NCBI GenBank assembly: GCA_025210515.1
Contig: JAOARM010000036.1
Span: forward strand, 1-34,819
DNA from: Vallitalea sp.
GTDB lineage: Bacteria; Bacillota; Clostridia; Lachnospirales; Vallitaleaceae
Direction: 5' to 3'
Length of the DNA: 34,819 nucleotides
A model generated the notes under the pieces. The model saw only the letters and a list, made by a program, of their open reading frames with translations. It made no database searches and had not been told where the DNA came from. The position numbers and the translations under genes were made by a program. Below are positions 1 through 8,485 of the stretch, one piece after another (positions within the stretch are counted from its first letter, which is position 1; each line of letters begins with the position of its first letter).

Positions 1-1059
1 AGTGGCTACTCCTGCACCTGTTGACTCAAATTTTCTAAGCTCTTCTATGTAAGGCGAACGTCCAGCATATAAAGGAACTCCTTTAATAGAGCCATCAGAG
101 TTTCGTGTTAAATTAAGTGTGTCGTATTGCTCAAGCCCTGACTTAATATACTCATCCAACATATTCAATCTAATTTTCATAGGTTGTTCGTCAAGATAAT
201 TACCAGTTCCGAAAACCCAATCATCTAATCGCTTCTCAATAATATCAAATTGATCTGCATAAGTTTTTGTGCCTAAAGGAATAGTAGGTTTTAATTGAGA
301 ATATCTATATGCAGATACCCATTTGCTATTGCTATCTCCACCCTTTGTTGGATCTTGGTAATCTGTAGCACGATTTTTGAAACATTTATTATCACTTAAA
401 AAGTCTACCGTATCAAAATATAAAGTACCACTAGTGTTGGGAGCAATAATTTCCATTTGCTCAATGATGCTTTTTGATTTTCCTGTATAGTCTTTATTTA
501 TAGCATCATCTTTAAAATAAATCCATGCAGCACGCCAACCTTTATAATTCATTATAAAATCAAAAGTGTATGGAACATTGTTATTTGCGATTTGTTCTTT
601 TGTGCCTAAATTTACAGTAATTGTATCGTCTATTGGTGTTTCGTTATAAATCCACATAATCAACCCGCCTTTACTAGATTGACTTGCTTCTTCCATGTTA
701 AATACTTCTGTTGCTGTAAGTTTTTCATTAGGTTCAAAATCCCATTGCAACGAATTCAAATGTAACTTATAGTGTTTACCTGAGGTTTTTAAAGCTGTTT
801 TTTCGCTAACCCAGTTTTTTGGAACACCATTTTCAAATGATTGAACATTTTTCACAAGTTCATCCCACTCGGATTGTATACCTAAATTCTCTAATGCTTG
901 TGAAGAAGATTCTTCTGCTTCCAAGTTTTGTTGCACGTCTTTTTGTTGCACATGTTCTGTTAATACATCTTGTGTATTATCACTTTTTGCCAAGCAAGCT
1001 GAATTTGAGACTAGTAGTGATAAAGTTATCACCGCAGCTATACATTTGCTAATTTTCAT
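1..1059 (-). CDS. Secreted chondroitin ABC lyase-like polysaccharide lyase (PL8), 3'-truncated by window edge
   Basis: The first 353 residues are visible and the rest lies beyond position 1. Residues 1-25 form a signal peptide. Cleavage after the ACLA stretch, or lipidation at Cys22 (weak lipobox NSAC), are both possible. A low-complexity Gln/Glu/Ser linker follows to about residue 65. Residues 70-235 match the N-terminal galactose-binding-like domain of chondroitinase ABC: the pattern IYNETPIDDTITVNLGTK, a spacer, then YKGWRAAWIYF parallels LYNEKPIDGYLTIDFGEK and DFTGWRAV of the Proteus enzyme as I recall it. The start of the alpha-toroid catalytic domain follows from about residue 250, but the catalytic His/Tyr/Arg are outside the window. 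The family cleaves chondroitin/dermatan sulfate, and some members hyaluronan, to unsaturated disaccharides. The start is supported by a GGAG site 8-11 bases upstream. It has its own promoter, separated from the upstream operon by a terminator. Confidence 0.85.
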   Translation of the reverse strand, partial: MKISKCIAAVITLSLLVSNSACLAKSDNTQDVLTEHVQQKDVQQNLEAEESSSQALENLGIQSEWDELVKNVQSFENGVPKNWVSEKTALKTSGKHYKLHLNSLQWDFEPNEKLTATEVFNMEEASQSSKGGLIMWIYNETPIDDTITVNLGTKEQIANNNVPYTFDFIMNYKGWRAAWIYFKDDAINKDYTGKSKSIIEQMEIIAPNTSGTLYFDTVDFLSDNKCFKNRATDYQDPTKGGDSNSKWVSAYRYSQLKPTIPLGTKTYADQFDIIEKRLDDWVFGTGNYLDEQPMKIRLNMLDEYIKSGLEQYDTLNLTRNSDGSIKGVPLYAGRSPYIEELRKFESTGAGVAT

Positions 1060-1107
1060 AAAACCACTCCTTTTTTCAATTCATAGTATTAATATAGTAT
1101 TTCTTTT

Positions 1108-1178
1108 ATTATAATATGCAAATTGCACATTATAACGTTGCGCATCATCATTATACTGTGCAAATTGACTACGGTCAA
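1108..1178 (-). promoter_or_regulatory. Sigma-A promoter with tandem repeats for the PL8 lyase gene
   Basis: On the minus strand there is TTGACC (1178-1173), a 17-base spacer and TATAAT (1155-1150), close to the sigma-A consensus. Two more TATAAT boxes follow at 1134-1129 and 1113-1108, each exactly 21 bases on. The 18-mers CAATTTGCACAGTATAAT (1167-1150) and CAATTTGCATATTATAAT (1125-1108) are direct repeats differing at two positions and lying 42 bases apart. A related TGCGCAA element accompanies the middle box. This could be an operator array or a set of alternative -10 elements. The gene's ATG is at 1059. Confidence 0.65.
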
Positions 1179-1316
1179 TATTCAAATATTAATATTGTTC
1201 GAATAAATTAATAAATATATTATCCCTTTCATGAAATCTTTTATCAATTTAACAAAACACACTAAAAAGAGGGTAATTATAGATAGCGATAACACTATTT
1301 ACAGCATTCAAAAACA

Positions 1317-1360
1317 AAAGAGATAGGTATCTGAGTTTTAATCAAATTCCTATCTCTTTT
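1317..1360 (-). terminator. Intrinsic terminator ending the first sugar/sulfatase operon
   Basis: A 12-bp perfect stem (1317-1328 with 1349-1360) has a 20-base loop. In the minus-strand transcript it is followed by a U-rich run (TTTTGTTTTTG). It lies 160 bases past the stop of the 1520-3562 gene and separates that operon from the PL8 lyase promoter. The rest of 1060-1519 (1179-1316 and 1361-1519) is AT-rich, with no gene seen. Confidence 0.75.
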
Positions 1361-1519
1361 GTTCTCTCTCTTAATATATTTATCATACAGTTCCAAATAA
1401 CTATAGTTAATATAATAACAAAATATAAATTTATAATTTATTTCCAATAACCTTAGTTCCATCCAAGTATAATTATACCAATATAAAATTAGTATCCTTA
1501 TTTATATTAATAAAATTAC

Positions 1520-3562
1520 TTAATATGCTAGTACTACCATTTGGTGACATTCAACTCTTGGTACTTCATAATTAACTCTTCCATTTTCTTGCACAAACTC
1601 AATTTCTTCCATCTGGGGTGCGAGATATACTTTTTCTATCTTTTGATTTACACTAGTGGAAACTTTTATATTATAAAGAGGTAGTAAATCTTCGATGACT
1701 TCAAAAGTATCCATATCTGTAGGATTTGTTCCTAAGCTAGCTTCACCTCGTTTTATAGGTGAAGCATATAAAATATGGTTTATATACCTACTTTTACTTT
1801 CTTGATGCATAAGGGTTGTTATTCCCTGACTAGGCAAGTTAATTTCTATTGTTTTATTATCTAACAATTTATTAAGTGCATAGATGAGTATTTCTTTTGA
1901 TGGTAAACTTCCTATAGTTCCATAATCCTCAAACATATTCCATGCTATATATATTCCATTTGGATGTTCTGTCATACCCGCCCCAACATTATCAATCTTA
2001 TTAGGTGTATGCTGATGAGATGAAAAGCGAAATACCTCTCTATTAAAATATGGATTTTCTCTACATCCAATTTCTTTCGCTCCATTTAATTTTATTTTTT
2101 GCCCTATTGAATATTGCACAAATGCAGTCTTTTTGAGACTATACAAATCAAAATTAGGTTTAAAATAATCAGGATTATATTCATTAGTGCCTATATAGTC
2201 TATACCAAGATCTATTGCAAAGTTTTTCCCTTCAATATCTAAACCAGATTCACCAGTAGCTAATATTTTACCACCTTTGTTAATAAACTCATTGAGTTTT
2301 TCTTGCAATTCATTATCTACTCTAACATAATCAGGTAAAATAAGTACCTTATATTGTAAAAAATCATCTTCAAGATCGATAACATCATAGAGAAAATTTC
2401 CTTCTTGTAATACACGTAATGTACCTATATCTGATTTATAGATATTTTCTCCTTCTTTCTTACTAGCATTTGTTGATAAATTTCCTTTTATTTCTACTGC
2501 TTCAAGAGTTAAAAAAGCTACATCTGTACATGCTTTTACATCGCTACACCATTCTTCTTTTGTTTCTACCTCACTGTACGCCTTACCGATTAAATCATAT
2601 GTAGCCTCATCTAAAAAGCCTTCTGGATGCATTTGATCTCCTATTGAACAACGACTACCATTAGCTAAACAAAAAGCAGCTTCATATCTAAGTGCATTTG
2701 GATGTTTGAAACCTCCAAACTCTCCCCATGTAGTATGAAACTTTCCTGTCATTCCTAGGAAAACTTTTCCTTTATTCTGTACATATCTTGCTGAAAGTGG
2801 AAAATTTTCGTATCCCCATCCACCCGTAGGTAAAGATTCAACTTCTGTATGGGTACTAAATTCTAATAAATCTCTTCTCCCTCTATGAATATGTCCACTA
2901 TTATGGAATATTTTCATTCCTGGTTTAATTTTATAAACAACATCTTTTACTCTATTTATATAATTAGCAAATGTCTCTTTTGCTAATTCTTTTACTGCAA
3001 CCTTATCTCTTGGGTCTTTACCTGCTTCCAAAAGTTTTTTAACACAATTTTGGCAATAACATTCTCGTTCTCCTACTATATCAAGCCACAAACCATCGCA
3101 AGGATAATTAGTGACAATTTCTTCTATTTGCTCAATTAAATAATCCAGATATGGACTATTAAAACAAAACTCATGATATCCTGGTTCCATAAAATCATAA
3201 CGTAATACACCAAAACACTTTAGTTTTTCATCTTTGTCACGAATTAACCACTCTGGATGTCTTCTAGCCATTTTCTCATCTAGACCAGCAGATATATATA
3301 CAGGTGCTTTTACACCAATTTCATGACATGCATTAATCATTTCTCCTAACAAGTCGAAAGATAGGTTAGGATGTATTTCATTCGCCTTGCTAGGGTGATA
3401 AGCCCAGCCATGGTGACATTTTGCAAAAATATTAATGGAACTTACGTGTCCTAACTTTAACTTTTCTTGAAAATCTTTTTTTGAAAATTGCTTTCCTATA
3501 TTATCGATAAATTCAGATGTATGAAAATCTAAATGTATTTGTCTGAATGAGAAATCTTCCAT
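1520..3562 (-). CDS. Putative cytoplasmic glycoside hydrolase (GHL6-like barrel plus beta-galactosidase-trimerisation-like domain)
   Basis: The protein has 680 residues and no signal peptide, so it should act in the cytoplasm on imported oligosaccharides. Residues 1-340 look like a TIM-barrel hydrolase related to the hypothetical glycosyl hydrolase 6 group and alpha-L-fucosidase-like enzymes. The strand-4-type motif CDGLWLDI places Asp161 as a possible nucleophile, and Glu240 in STHTEVES is another conserved-looking acid. Three cysteines (C168, C170, C173) may bind metal. Residues 345-445 resemble the glutamine-amidotransferase-like trimerisation domain of GH42 enzymes, and the C-terminus is beta-rich. 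The gene starts 26 bases after the sulfatase stop and is the last gene of the operon, just before a terminator. The substrate cannot be read from sequence. Galactosaminide or fucoside side chains of chondroitin sulfate are reasonable guesses. Confidence 0.65.
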   Translation of the reverse strand: MEDFSFRQIHLDFHTSEFIDNIGKQFSKKDFQEKLKLGHVSSINIFAKCHHGWAYHPSKANEIHPNLSFDLLGEMINACHEIGVKAPVYISAGLDEKMARRHPEWLIRDKDEKLKCFGVLRYDFMEPGYHEFCFNSPYLDYLIEQIEEIVTNYPCDGLWLDIVGERECYCQNCVKKLLEAGKDPRDKVAVKELAKETFANYINRVKDVVYKIKPGMKIFHNSGHIHRGRRDLLEFSTHTEVESLPTGGWGYENFPLSARYVQNKGKVFLGMTGKFHTTWGEFGGFKHPNALRYEAAFCLANGSRCSIGDQMHPEGFLDEATYDLIGKAYSEVETKEEWCSDVKACTDVAFLTLEAVEIKGNLSTNASKKEGENIYKSDIGTLRVLQEGNFLYDVIDLEDDFLQYKVLILPDYVRVDNELQEKLNEFINKGGKILATGESGLDIEGKNFAIDLGIDYIGTNEYNPDYFKPNFDLYSLKKTAFVQYSIGQKIKLNGAKEIGCRENPYFNREVFRFSSHQHTPNKIDNVGAGMTEHPNGIYIAWNMFEDYGTIGSLPSKEILIYALNKLLDNKTIEINLPSQGITTLMHQESKSRYINHILYASPIKRGEASLGTNPTDMDTFEVIEDLLPLYNIKVSTSVNQKIEKVYLAPQMEEIEFVQENGRVNYEVPRVECHQMVVLAY

Positions 3563-3588
3563 TTTTATCTCCTAACTTTCTAAATATA

Positions 3589-5043
3589 TTAATGAGTATA
3601 TACTATAGTGTGTTCTAAAGGTTCACATCTAACATCGTGAGGATACTTATCATAAGGCCACTGTAGACCTACATCTCTAACTTTCACACCAAGCAAACGT
3701 TTTGTTAATAATAATGTTAATTCATTTCGTATATCTTTTACTGAATTATCATCATATAAATTGTTCATTTCATGAGGGTCTTCTTTTATATAATACAATT
3801 CACATTGATCGTCATAATAAATAGTTAACTTCCAATCACCTCTTCGAATCATTGCTCCTGGTCCGTAACATGTAGGGGCAACAGGTGCTTTTAGTTTTAG
3901 ACCTTCTACTGGCTTTCTATAAGTTGGTGCACCATAGCCTGCTTCACAGATAACTGTATCTTTTCCTTTATCATTACCTTCTTCTATATCCTTCACCCAT
4001 GATTTTCCTACCATTGTTGGAGGTATATCAATATTAAGCATATCTAAAATAGATGGAACAATATCCACTTCCTCCATTAGACCATTGAAAGATTTTAACT
4101 TCCAATCTGCATTAGGATATTTAATAATTAATGGAATCTTTGTTAAAGCATCATAGAAGGTTGGATTCTTATGAGTCATACCATGGTCACCTAATAACTC
4201 TCCATGATCAGCTAGAAATACAACTATAGTATTTTCACTAAGCCCTGTTTCTTCTAAGTAATCCATCATTCTTCCTACACTATCATCAACATATCTAATC
4301 TGTCCCATGTACATAGCTATAGCTTTCTTTATATCATATTCAGTAGCAAGCTCCATTTCTGAATGTATTCTCCAGATATGATTTCGAATAGGAGATTTGC
4401 TTGTTTTATAATCTTCATAGCTCTTAGGCATTGGCATATCTCTAGGATCAAACATAGTATTATAAGGTGGTGGACATGTAAATGCTGGATGAGGATCTTG
4501 ATAGTTAACCCATGCCAAAAATGGTTTCTCTTTGCTATGTCTACTCATAAAATCTATAGTTTGATCTGTAAGTTTGCCTGTCAGATTATAGACATGATCT
4601 TCTTCCATTGAAAATGCTGTAAAAGAATGTTTAAACTCTGGGTGTTCATCATAATTACCTACACATATTTCATCAACTTCATCCCATATTTCTTCTAGAC
4701 GTTCATATGTAAAGCAATGATTCTTACCAAACATTCCTGTTATGTATCCTTCATTCTTAAGGCTAGTTACAATATTAGGGATATCTGGCTCAACTGTTGA
4801 TCCATAATTTCTATGGTCATGTTCACTAAAATAAGTACTTGTAACAAAGCTAATTCTACTTGGTCCACATAAAGGTGCTGCACAATAGCAATTATCAAAT
4901 TTTAGCCCTTCTGTAGCTAACCTATCAATATTTTTTGTTCCTATAGTAGGATGTCCATAACATCCTAAATAATCTGCCCTCATCTGATCAGGCATTATAA
5001 TTAATAGATTCATCTTATTATCATTTGCTCTTATAGTATTCAT
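3589..5043 (-). CDS. Cys-type sulfatase (first locus)
   Basis: This is a 484-residue sulfatase of the alkaline-phosphatase superfamily with no signal peptide, so it is predicted to be cytoplasmic. Cys59-G-P-S-R63 is the motif whose cysteine is converted to formylglycine, and a Cys (not Ser) is present. The usual trailing Thr-Gly is Thr68-Ser69 here. Other active-site elements are MPDQ (D19, Q20), GKNH (K107, H109), DPH (D183, H185) and LADHGE (D279, H280). The start ATG has AGGTG a few bases upstream. It lies 7 bases after the permease gene and 26 bases before the putative glycosidase gene, so it is part of the transport operon. The expected role is removal of sulfate esters from imported glycosaminoglycan oligosaccharides. 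The exact position specificity is unknown. An anSME-type radical SAM maturase must be encoded elsewhere. Confidence 0.85.
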   Translation of the reverse strand: MNTIRANDNKMNLLIIMPDQMRADYLGCYGHPTIGTKNIDRLATEGLKFDNCYCAAPLCGPSRISFVTSTYFSEHDHRNYGSTVEPDIPNIVTSLKNEGYITGMFGKNHCFTYERLEEIWDEVDEICVGNYDEHPEFKHSFTAFSMEEDHVYNLTGKLTDQTIDFMSRHSKEKPFLAWVNYQDPHPAFTCPPPYNTMFDPRDMPMPKSYEDYKTSKSPIRNHIWRIHSEMELATEYDIKKAIAMYMGQIRYVDDSVGRMMDYLEETGLSENTIVVFLADHGELLGDHGMTHKNPTFYDALTKIPLIIKYPNADWKLKSFNGLMEEVDIVPSILDMLNIDIPPTMVGKSWVKDIEEGNDKGKDTVICEAGYGAPTYRKPVEGLKLKAPVAPTCYGPGAMIRRGDWKLTIYYDDQCELYYIKEDPHEMNNLYDDNSVKDIRNELTLLLTKRLLGVKVRDVGLQWPYDKYPHDVRCEPLEHTIVYTH

Positions 5044-5050
5044 TTTTCAC

Positions 5051-5905
5051 CTAACCTTTAACAGCTCCTGCTGTAAGACCTTTTTCAACTTTTTCTTGTA
5101 AAATTACATATGCTAGTAATGGTGGAATAATTGTAGTTATAATTGCTGCCATTAAACCACCAAAGTCACCAACTTTTTCACCTCTAAAAGCAAGAAGACC
5201 GTAGGATATAGGCATTTTATCATTGTCACTTATAAATAGCAATGGGAATAATAGATTATTCCATGTGTTCAAAAAGTTAAAAATTGAAGCTGTGGCAACA
5301 GCTGGCATAGAGATTGGAATAATAATTTTCGTAAACACTTGAAAAACATTACAACCATCTATAATTGCTGATTCCTCAAGGGCATCTGGAATAGACTTCA
5401 TAAATCCAGTTAATATAAATACTGTCATAGAAATAGAGTATGCTGAGGATACTAATATTAAAGCAATGAAATTATCTTTTAATCCAAACTTTCCAATATT
5501 AAACGCTAATGGAATCATTGTTGATTGCAAAGGTATCATCATTCCCATTATAAATATTAAGTACATTCCTTTTTTCCATTTAAACTCAAATCTAGCTAAA
5601 ATATAGGATGCCATACTACCTAAAAAACCAACTATAACAACAACTGACCCTGTTAATATAATACTATTTAAGAAGTATTTACCAATCTTAGCTTCTCTCC
5701 ATGCATTTGTATAATTAGAGAAATTAAAGCTCTTAGGTAATGCAAAAGGCGCACTAAATATTTCTGTGTTAGTCTTAAACGATGCCATCAATGCAAAATA
5801 GATTGGTAGTATACATATAGCAGTATAGGCTATTAATAATACATACTTAATTATATTATTTCTTATCTTCTTTGTTGAACTGTTTCTTCTATTATTCATG
5901 ATCAC
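5051..5905 (-). CDS. CUT1-family carbohydrate ABC permease, MalG-like
   Basis: This 284-residue inner-membrane protein has about six hydrophobic helices and begins with a basic cytoplasmic N-terminus. The EAA-loop that contacts the ATPase is visible as DALEESAIIDG followed by the IIIPIS element. It ends in the GLTAGAVKG tail typical of MalG-type subunits. The first possible codon is GTG at 5905, overlapping the upstream stop as GTGA. An in-frame ATG two codons later (5899) is also possible, and an AGAGG site lies upstream of both. It pairs with the preceding MalF-like permease and the lipoprotein receptor. There is no cognate ATPase gene, as is common for Firmicute CUT1 systems that share an MsmX-type ATPase. 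Confidence 0.9.
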   Translation of the reverse strand: MIMNNRRNSSTKKIRNNIIKYVLLIAYTAICILPIYFALMASFKTNTEIFSAPFALPKSFNFSNYTNAWREAKIGKYFLNSIILTGSVVVIVGFLGSMASYILARFEFKWKKGMYLIFIMGMMIPLQSTMIPLAFNIGKFGLKDNFIALILVSSAYSISMTVFILTGFMKSIPDALEESAIIDGCNVFQVFTKIIIPISMPAVATASIFNFLNTWNNLLFPLLFISDNDKMPISYGLLAFRGEKVGDFGGLMAAIITTIIPPLLAYVILQEKVEKGLTAGAVKG

Positions 5906-6795
5906 ACAACCTCTCTAGACTTCTTGCCATTCATTATTCTAATTACTACTACCGTTATTAGAACACTAGATAATAAAATCATTATCCCAATAGCACTACC
6001 TTGACCAAAGTGATCATACTTAAATGCTTCACTATACATAAGCGTTGCAGGTGTCTCAGTCATTCCATTTGGTCCGCCTTCTGTCATAACATATACCAAG
6101 TCAAATGTTTTTAACCCTTCTGTAATAACAACGATAATACATATTTTAACTGATTCCCAAGTCATTGGAATTAATATTTTAAATAGATTTTGAATTTTAT
6201 TAACGCCATCAATTTTTGCAGCTTCTAATACATCTTCTGGAACACCTGTTATTGCTGCAAAAAATATTGACATGATAAAACCAATACGAAACCATGATCT
6301 TACTAAAATTAATGTATTCCAAGCTGTCTCTCGTTCAAAAAGCCAATTTTTTGCTAAACTAGATAGACCCATTGCATTTAATGTACTGTTAATAACACCA
6401 TTATTAGGTTCTAGAATAAAATACCATACCAAACCTATTGCAACAACAGAAAGAACTAATGGTGAAAAGAAGATTGCTTTAAAAAAGCGATATCCTTTAC
6501 AATAACTTCCAAGTATTACAGCTAACAAATATGCAATTGGTATCTGTATGAGAAGACTCATTACTAATAGATGTGCAATATTTCTAACACTTCCAATAAA
6601 CTGTGGATATTTGAATAAGGATACAAAATTCTTAAATCCAACAAACTTCATTGGAACTCCTTGTATACCATTCCAATCATAAAAAGAAAAATATACAGTT
6701 TGAATAATAGGTATTAATTCAAATATGGCATATATTAGTAATGCTGGCAACAAAAATAATACTATTATTTTCATATTACGTTTATAACTATTCAT
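5902..6795 (-). CDS. CUT1-family carbohydrate ABC permease, MalF-like
   Basis: This 297-residue membrane subunit has six predicted helices. It has the N-terminal FYDWNG segment often seen in Firmicute MalF/LplB-type permeases and an EAA motif (EDVLEAAKIDG followed by ILIPMT). It overlaps the next permease by 4 bases, implying translational coupling. It is preceded by the 157-base spacer that carries a large palindrome, separating it from the receptor gene. The substrate is inferred from context as oligosaccharides of a sulfated glycosaminoglycan. Confidence 0.9.
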   Translation of the reverse strand: MNSYKRNMKIIVLFLLPALLIYAIFELIPIIQTVYFSFYDWNGIQGVPMKFVGFKNFVSLFKYPQFIGSVRNIAHLLVMSLLIQIPIAYLLAVILGSYCKGYRFFKAIFFSPLVLSVVAIGLVWYFILEPNNGVINSTLNAMGLSSLAKNWLFERETAWNTLILVRSWFRIGFIMSIFFAAITGVPEDVLEAAKIDGVNKIQNLFKILIPMTWESVKICIIVVITEGLKTFDLVYVMTEGGPNGMTETPATLMYSEAFKYDHFGQGSAIGIMILLSSVLITVVVIRIMNGKKSREVV

Positions 6796-6814
6796 GTGCT
6801 TGCTCCTTATATAA

Positions 6815-6920
6815 TGAGGCTGTCGAATATTTCATTTTCTATATTTAGTCATCTGTGTAACATTGACTAAGTTTAGCTTCCTTCGAAATTGAAGTTAAAA
6901 TAAAATATCCGACAGCCCCA
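6815..6920 (-). repeat. 106-base palindromic element between receptor and permease genes (stem-loop or MITE-like)
   Basis: The 24-base arms 6815-6838 and 6897-6920 are inverted repeats. In the minus-strand RNA all 24 positions pair, three of them as G-U. On the plus strand these three are A-C mismatches. The 58-base interior has a smaller perfect 7-bp inverted repeat (TTAGTCA with TGACTAA). The GGGGCTGTCGG terminus also resembles terminal inverted repeats of some transposons. No clear target duplication is visible. It could be a transcript-processing or partial-termination hairpin, or a small non-autonomous element. Confidence 0.7.
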
Positions 6921-6952
6921 TGTATTATATTAAAAACTCAATTAATATTGTC

Positions 6953-8311
6953 TTATTGACTGTCAACCTCATTTTGAATTTCTTTAGCTGCTTCTTCTGG
7001 TGTATACTCTAGAAGTAATCCAACTAATGAATTTCTTGTTCTATCTTTCATAGATACTAATGGATCATAATTGAATGTATCTGAACCAGCTACACCAATT
7101 AAAGGTGTATACTCATATATTTGCTTAGATAAAGGTCCCATTTTTGTTGCATCAACATCAATATCATTACGAACTGGTAACTGTTGAGCCTCATATATTA
7201 CACGTTCTTGATATTGTTTAGAAGTAAATAACTTCAAAAATTCTACAGCATATTTTGTTTCTTCTTCTGTTAAATTACCATTAACACATAAGTTATTAGG
7301 GAACAAAATATTATGGTTATTGAATTCAGGCTTACTTTCTATTGATGGGAATAAGAAAGTTTGGATTTTATCAGCTATTGCAGAACCTTCTGCTTCTTTT
7401 ACAAACCAAGTTCCGTTAAAAATCATTGCTGTTTTACCATCTATGAAATCTTGTTTAACTGTTTCGTATTGAACACCTGCTAAGTTCGGTGTAAATACAT
7501 CACTATCAGCTAATCTTTTCATCTCTGCAAGTACTTCTATAACTTCAGGATCTGTCCATTTTTTATTACGATTAAACCCTAAGTCTTTAGCAGCCTCTAC
7601 ACCTAGATTCTTATATAGTAATACATTAAATATATGTCCTACTTGCCAATTTGATTTTCCACCTACACCCCATGGTGTTATACCTGCTGCTTTTAATTTA
7701 TCAATAGCTGTTAATAATTCTTCATATGTTTCTGGAGCTTTTTCAATTCCTGCTTTTTTAAATAATTCAGTGTTATAGAACATTACTTCCACCTGTGAAC
7801 TTACAGGCAAAGCATATACTCCTTTTATCCCAAAGCTATCAAATTTAGCTTCATTTAGAGCTCCTTGATTTAACTCTTTTGACCACTCTGTATCATCAGC
7901 AATGTCTTGTGAAAAATCATGTAATAATCCAGACTTTGCATATTCAGCTTGTACTAACGTACCTGCTACTCTAAATACTGCTGGTAAATCACCTGTTGCT
8001 AATCCAGTTTTAAACTTACTGTCATATGCAGATTGATCTGATACTGATTCATCAACAAATTTTACATTTGGATGTTTTTCCATAAATTCTGTTTGTGCAT
8101 CTTGCCATATTGGAGCTAAAGCTTCAGCACCAGAGAATCTAGAAAGAAGTCTTAACTCTACAGTTTTTTTCTTGTTGCTTTCACCTTCACTAACTGTACT
8201 ATTGGTTTTGCTAGCATCATCTTTTTTAGTAACTTTGCTTGAACATCCACTTAGTACCATAGTGAATGTCATAACTAAAACTATCCCTAATACTAATATC
8301 TTTTTACTCAT
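6953..8311 (-). CDS. Lipoprotein sugar-binding receptor of the ABC transporter (first locus)
   Basis: This is a 452-residue family 1 extracellular solute-binding protein. A signal peptide ends in the lipobox LSGC with lipidated Cys23, followed by a Lys/Ser/Thr-rich linker. The mature part has the bilobal SBP fold signatures: an early LRLLSRFSG strand, the mid-protein GIKGVYALPVSSQVEVMFYNTELF region and FIDGKTAMIFNGTWF. It should capture oligosaccharides outside the membrane and deliver them to the two permeases downstream. A GGGAGG site precedes the ATG. Stem-loops on both sides (8340-8401 and 6815-6920) suggest that its transcript is stabilised or made in excess over the permeases. Confidence 0.92.
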   Translation of the reverse strand: MSKKILVLGIVLVMTFTMVLSGCSSKVTKKDDASKTNSTVSEGESNKKKTVELRLLSRFSGAEALAPIWQDAQTEFMEKHPNVKFVDESVSDQSAYDSKFKTGLATGDLPAVFRVAGTLVQAEYAKSGLLHDFSQDIADDTEWSKELNQGALNEAKFDSFGIKGVYALPVSSQVEVMFYNTELFKKAGIEKAPETYEELLTAIDKLKAAGITPWGVGGKSNWQVGHIFNVLLYKNLGVEAAKDLGFNRNKKWTDPEVIEVLAEMKRLADSDVFTPNLAGVQYETVKQDFIDGKTAMIFNGTWFVKEAEGSAIADKIQTFLFPSIESKPEFNNHNILFPNNLCVNGNLTEEETKYAVEFLKLFTSKQYQERVIYEAQQLPVRNDIDVDATKMGPLSKQIYEYTPLIGVAGSDTFNYDPLVSMKDRTRNSLVGLLLEYTPEEAAKEIQNEVDSQ

Positions 8312-8339
8312 CTTATTCCTCCCAAGATTAAATTTATTT

Positions 8340-8401
8340 GAAGGATAAAAATATATTATTGTCTTTTATTTCAAGATCAGATTTAATTATTTTTATCCTT
8401 C
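8340..8401 (-). other. Intercistronic stem-loop upstream of the receptor gene
   Basis: A 14-bp perfect AT-rich stem (8340-8353 with 8388-8401) lies in the 174-base spacer between the beta-helix gene and the receptor gene. The minus-strand sequence after it is A-rich with only short U stretches, so a weak terminator or an RNA-processing/stability element is likelier than a full terminator. Confidence 0.5.
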
Positions 8402-8485
8402 ACTCTTATTAGATTACTTTTTAATTATACGTCTTATTCTATTCGACATGAATAGATTATATTTTTTTTATTGGTAAAAATTTGT

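Noticed and set aside
819..1052. Plus-strand frame over the PL8 gene start
   Set aside because: It is opposite a clear signal peptide and lyase domain, has no ribosome binding site, and its protein looks like random hydrophobic sequence.
1060..1519. Riboswitch or small RNA in the spacer before the PL8 gene
   Set aside because: Only a terminator hairpin and promoter repeats are visible. No conserved riboswitch core was recognised.
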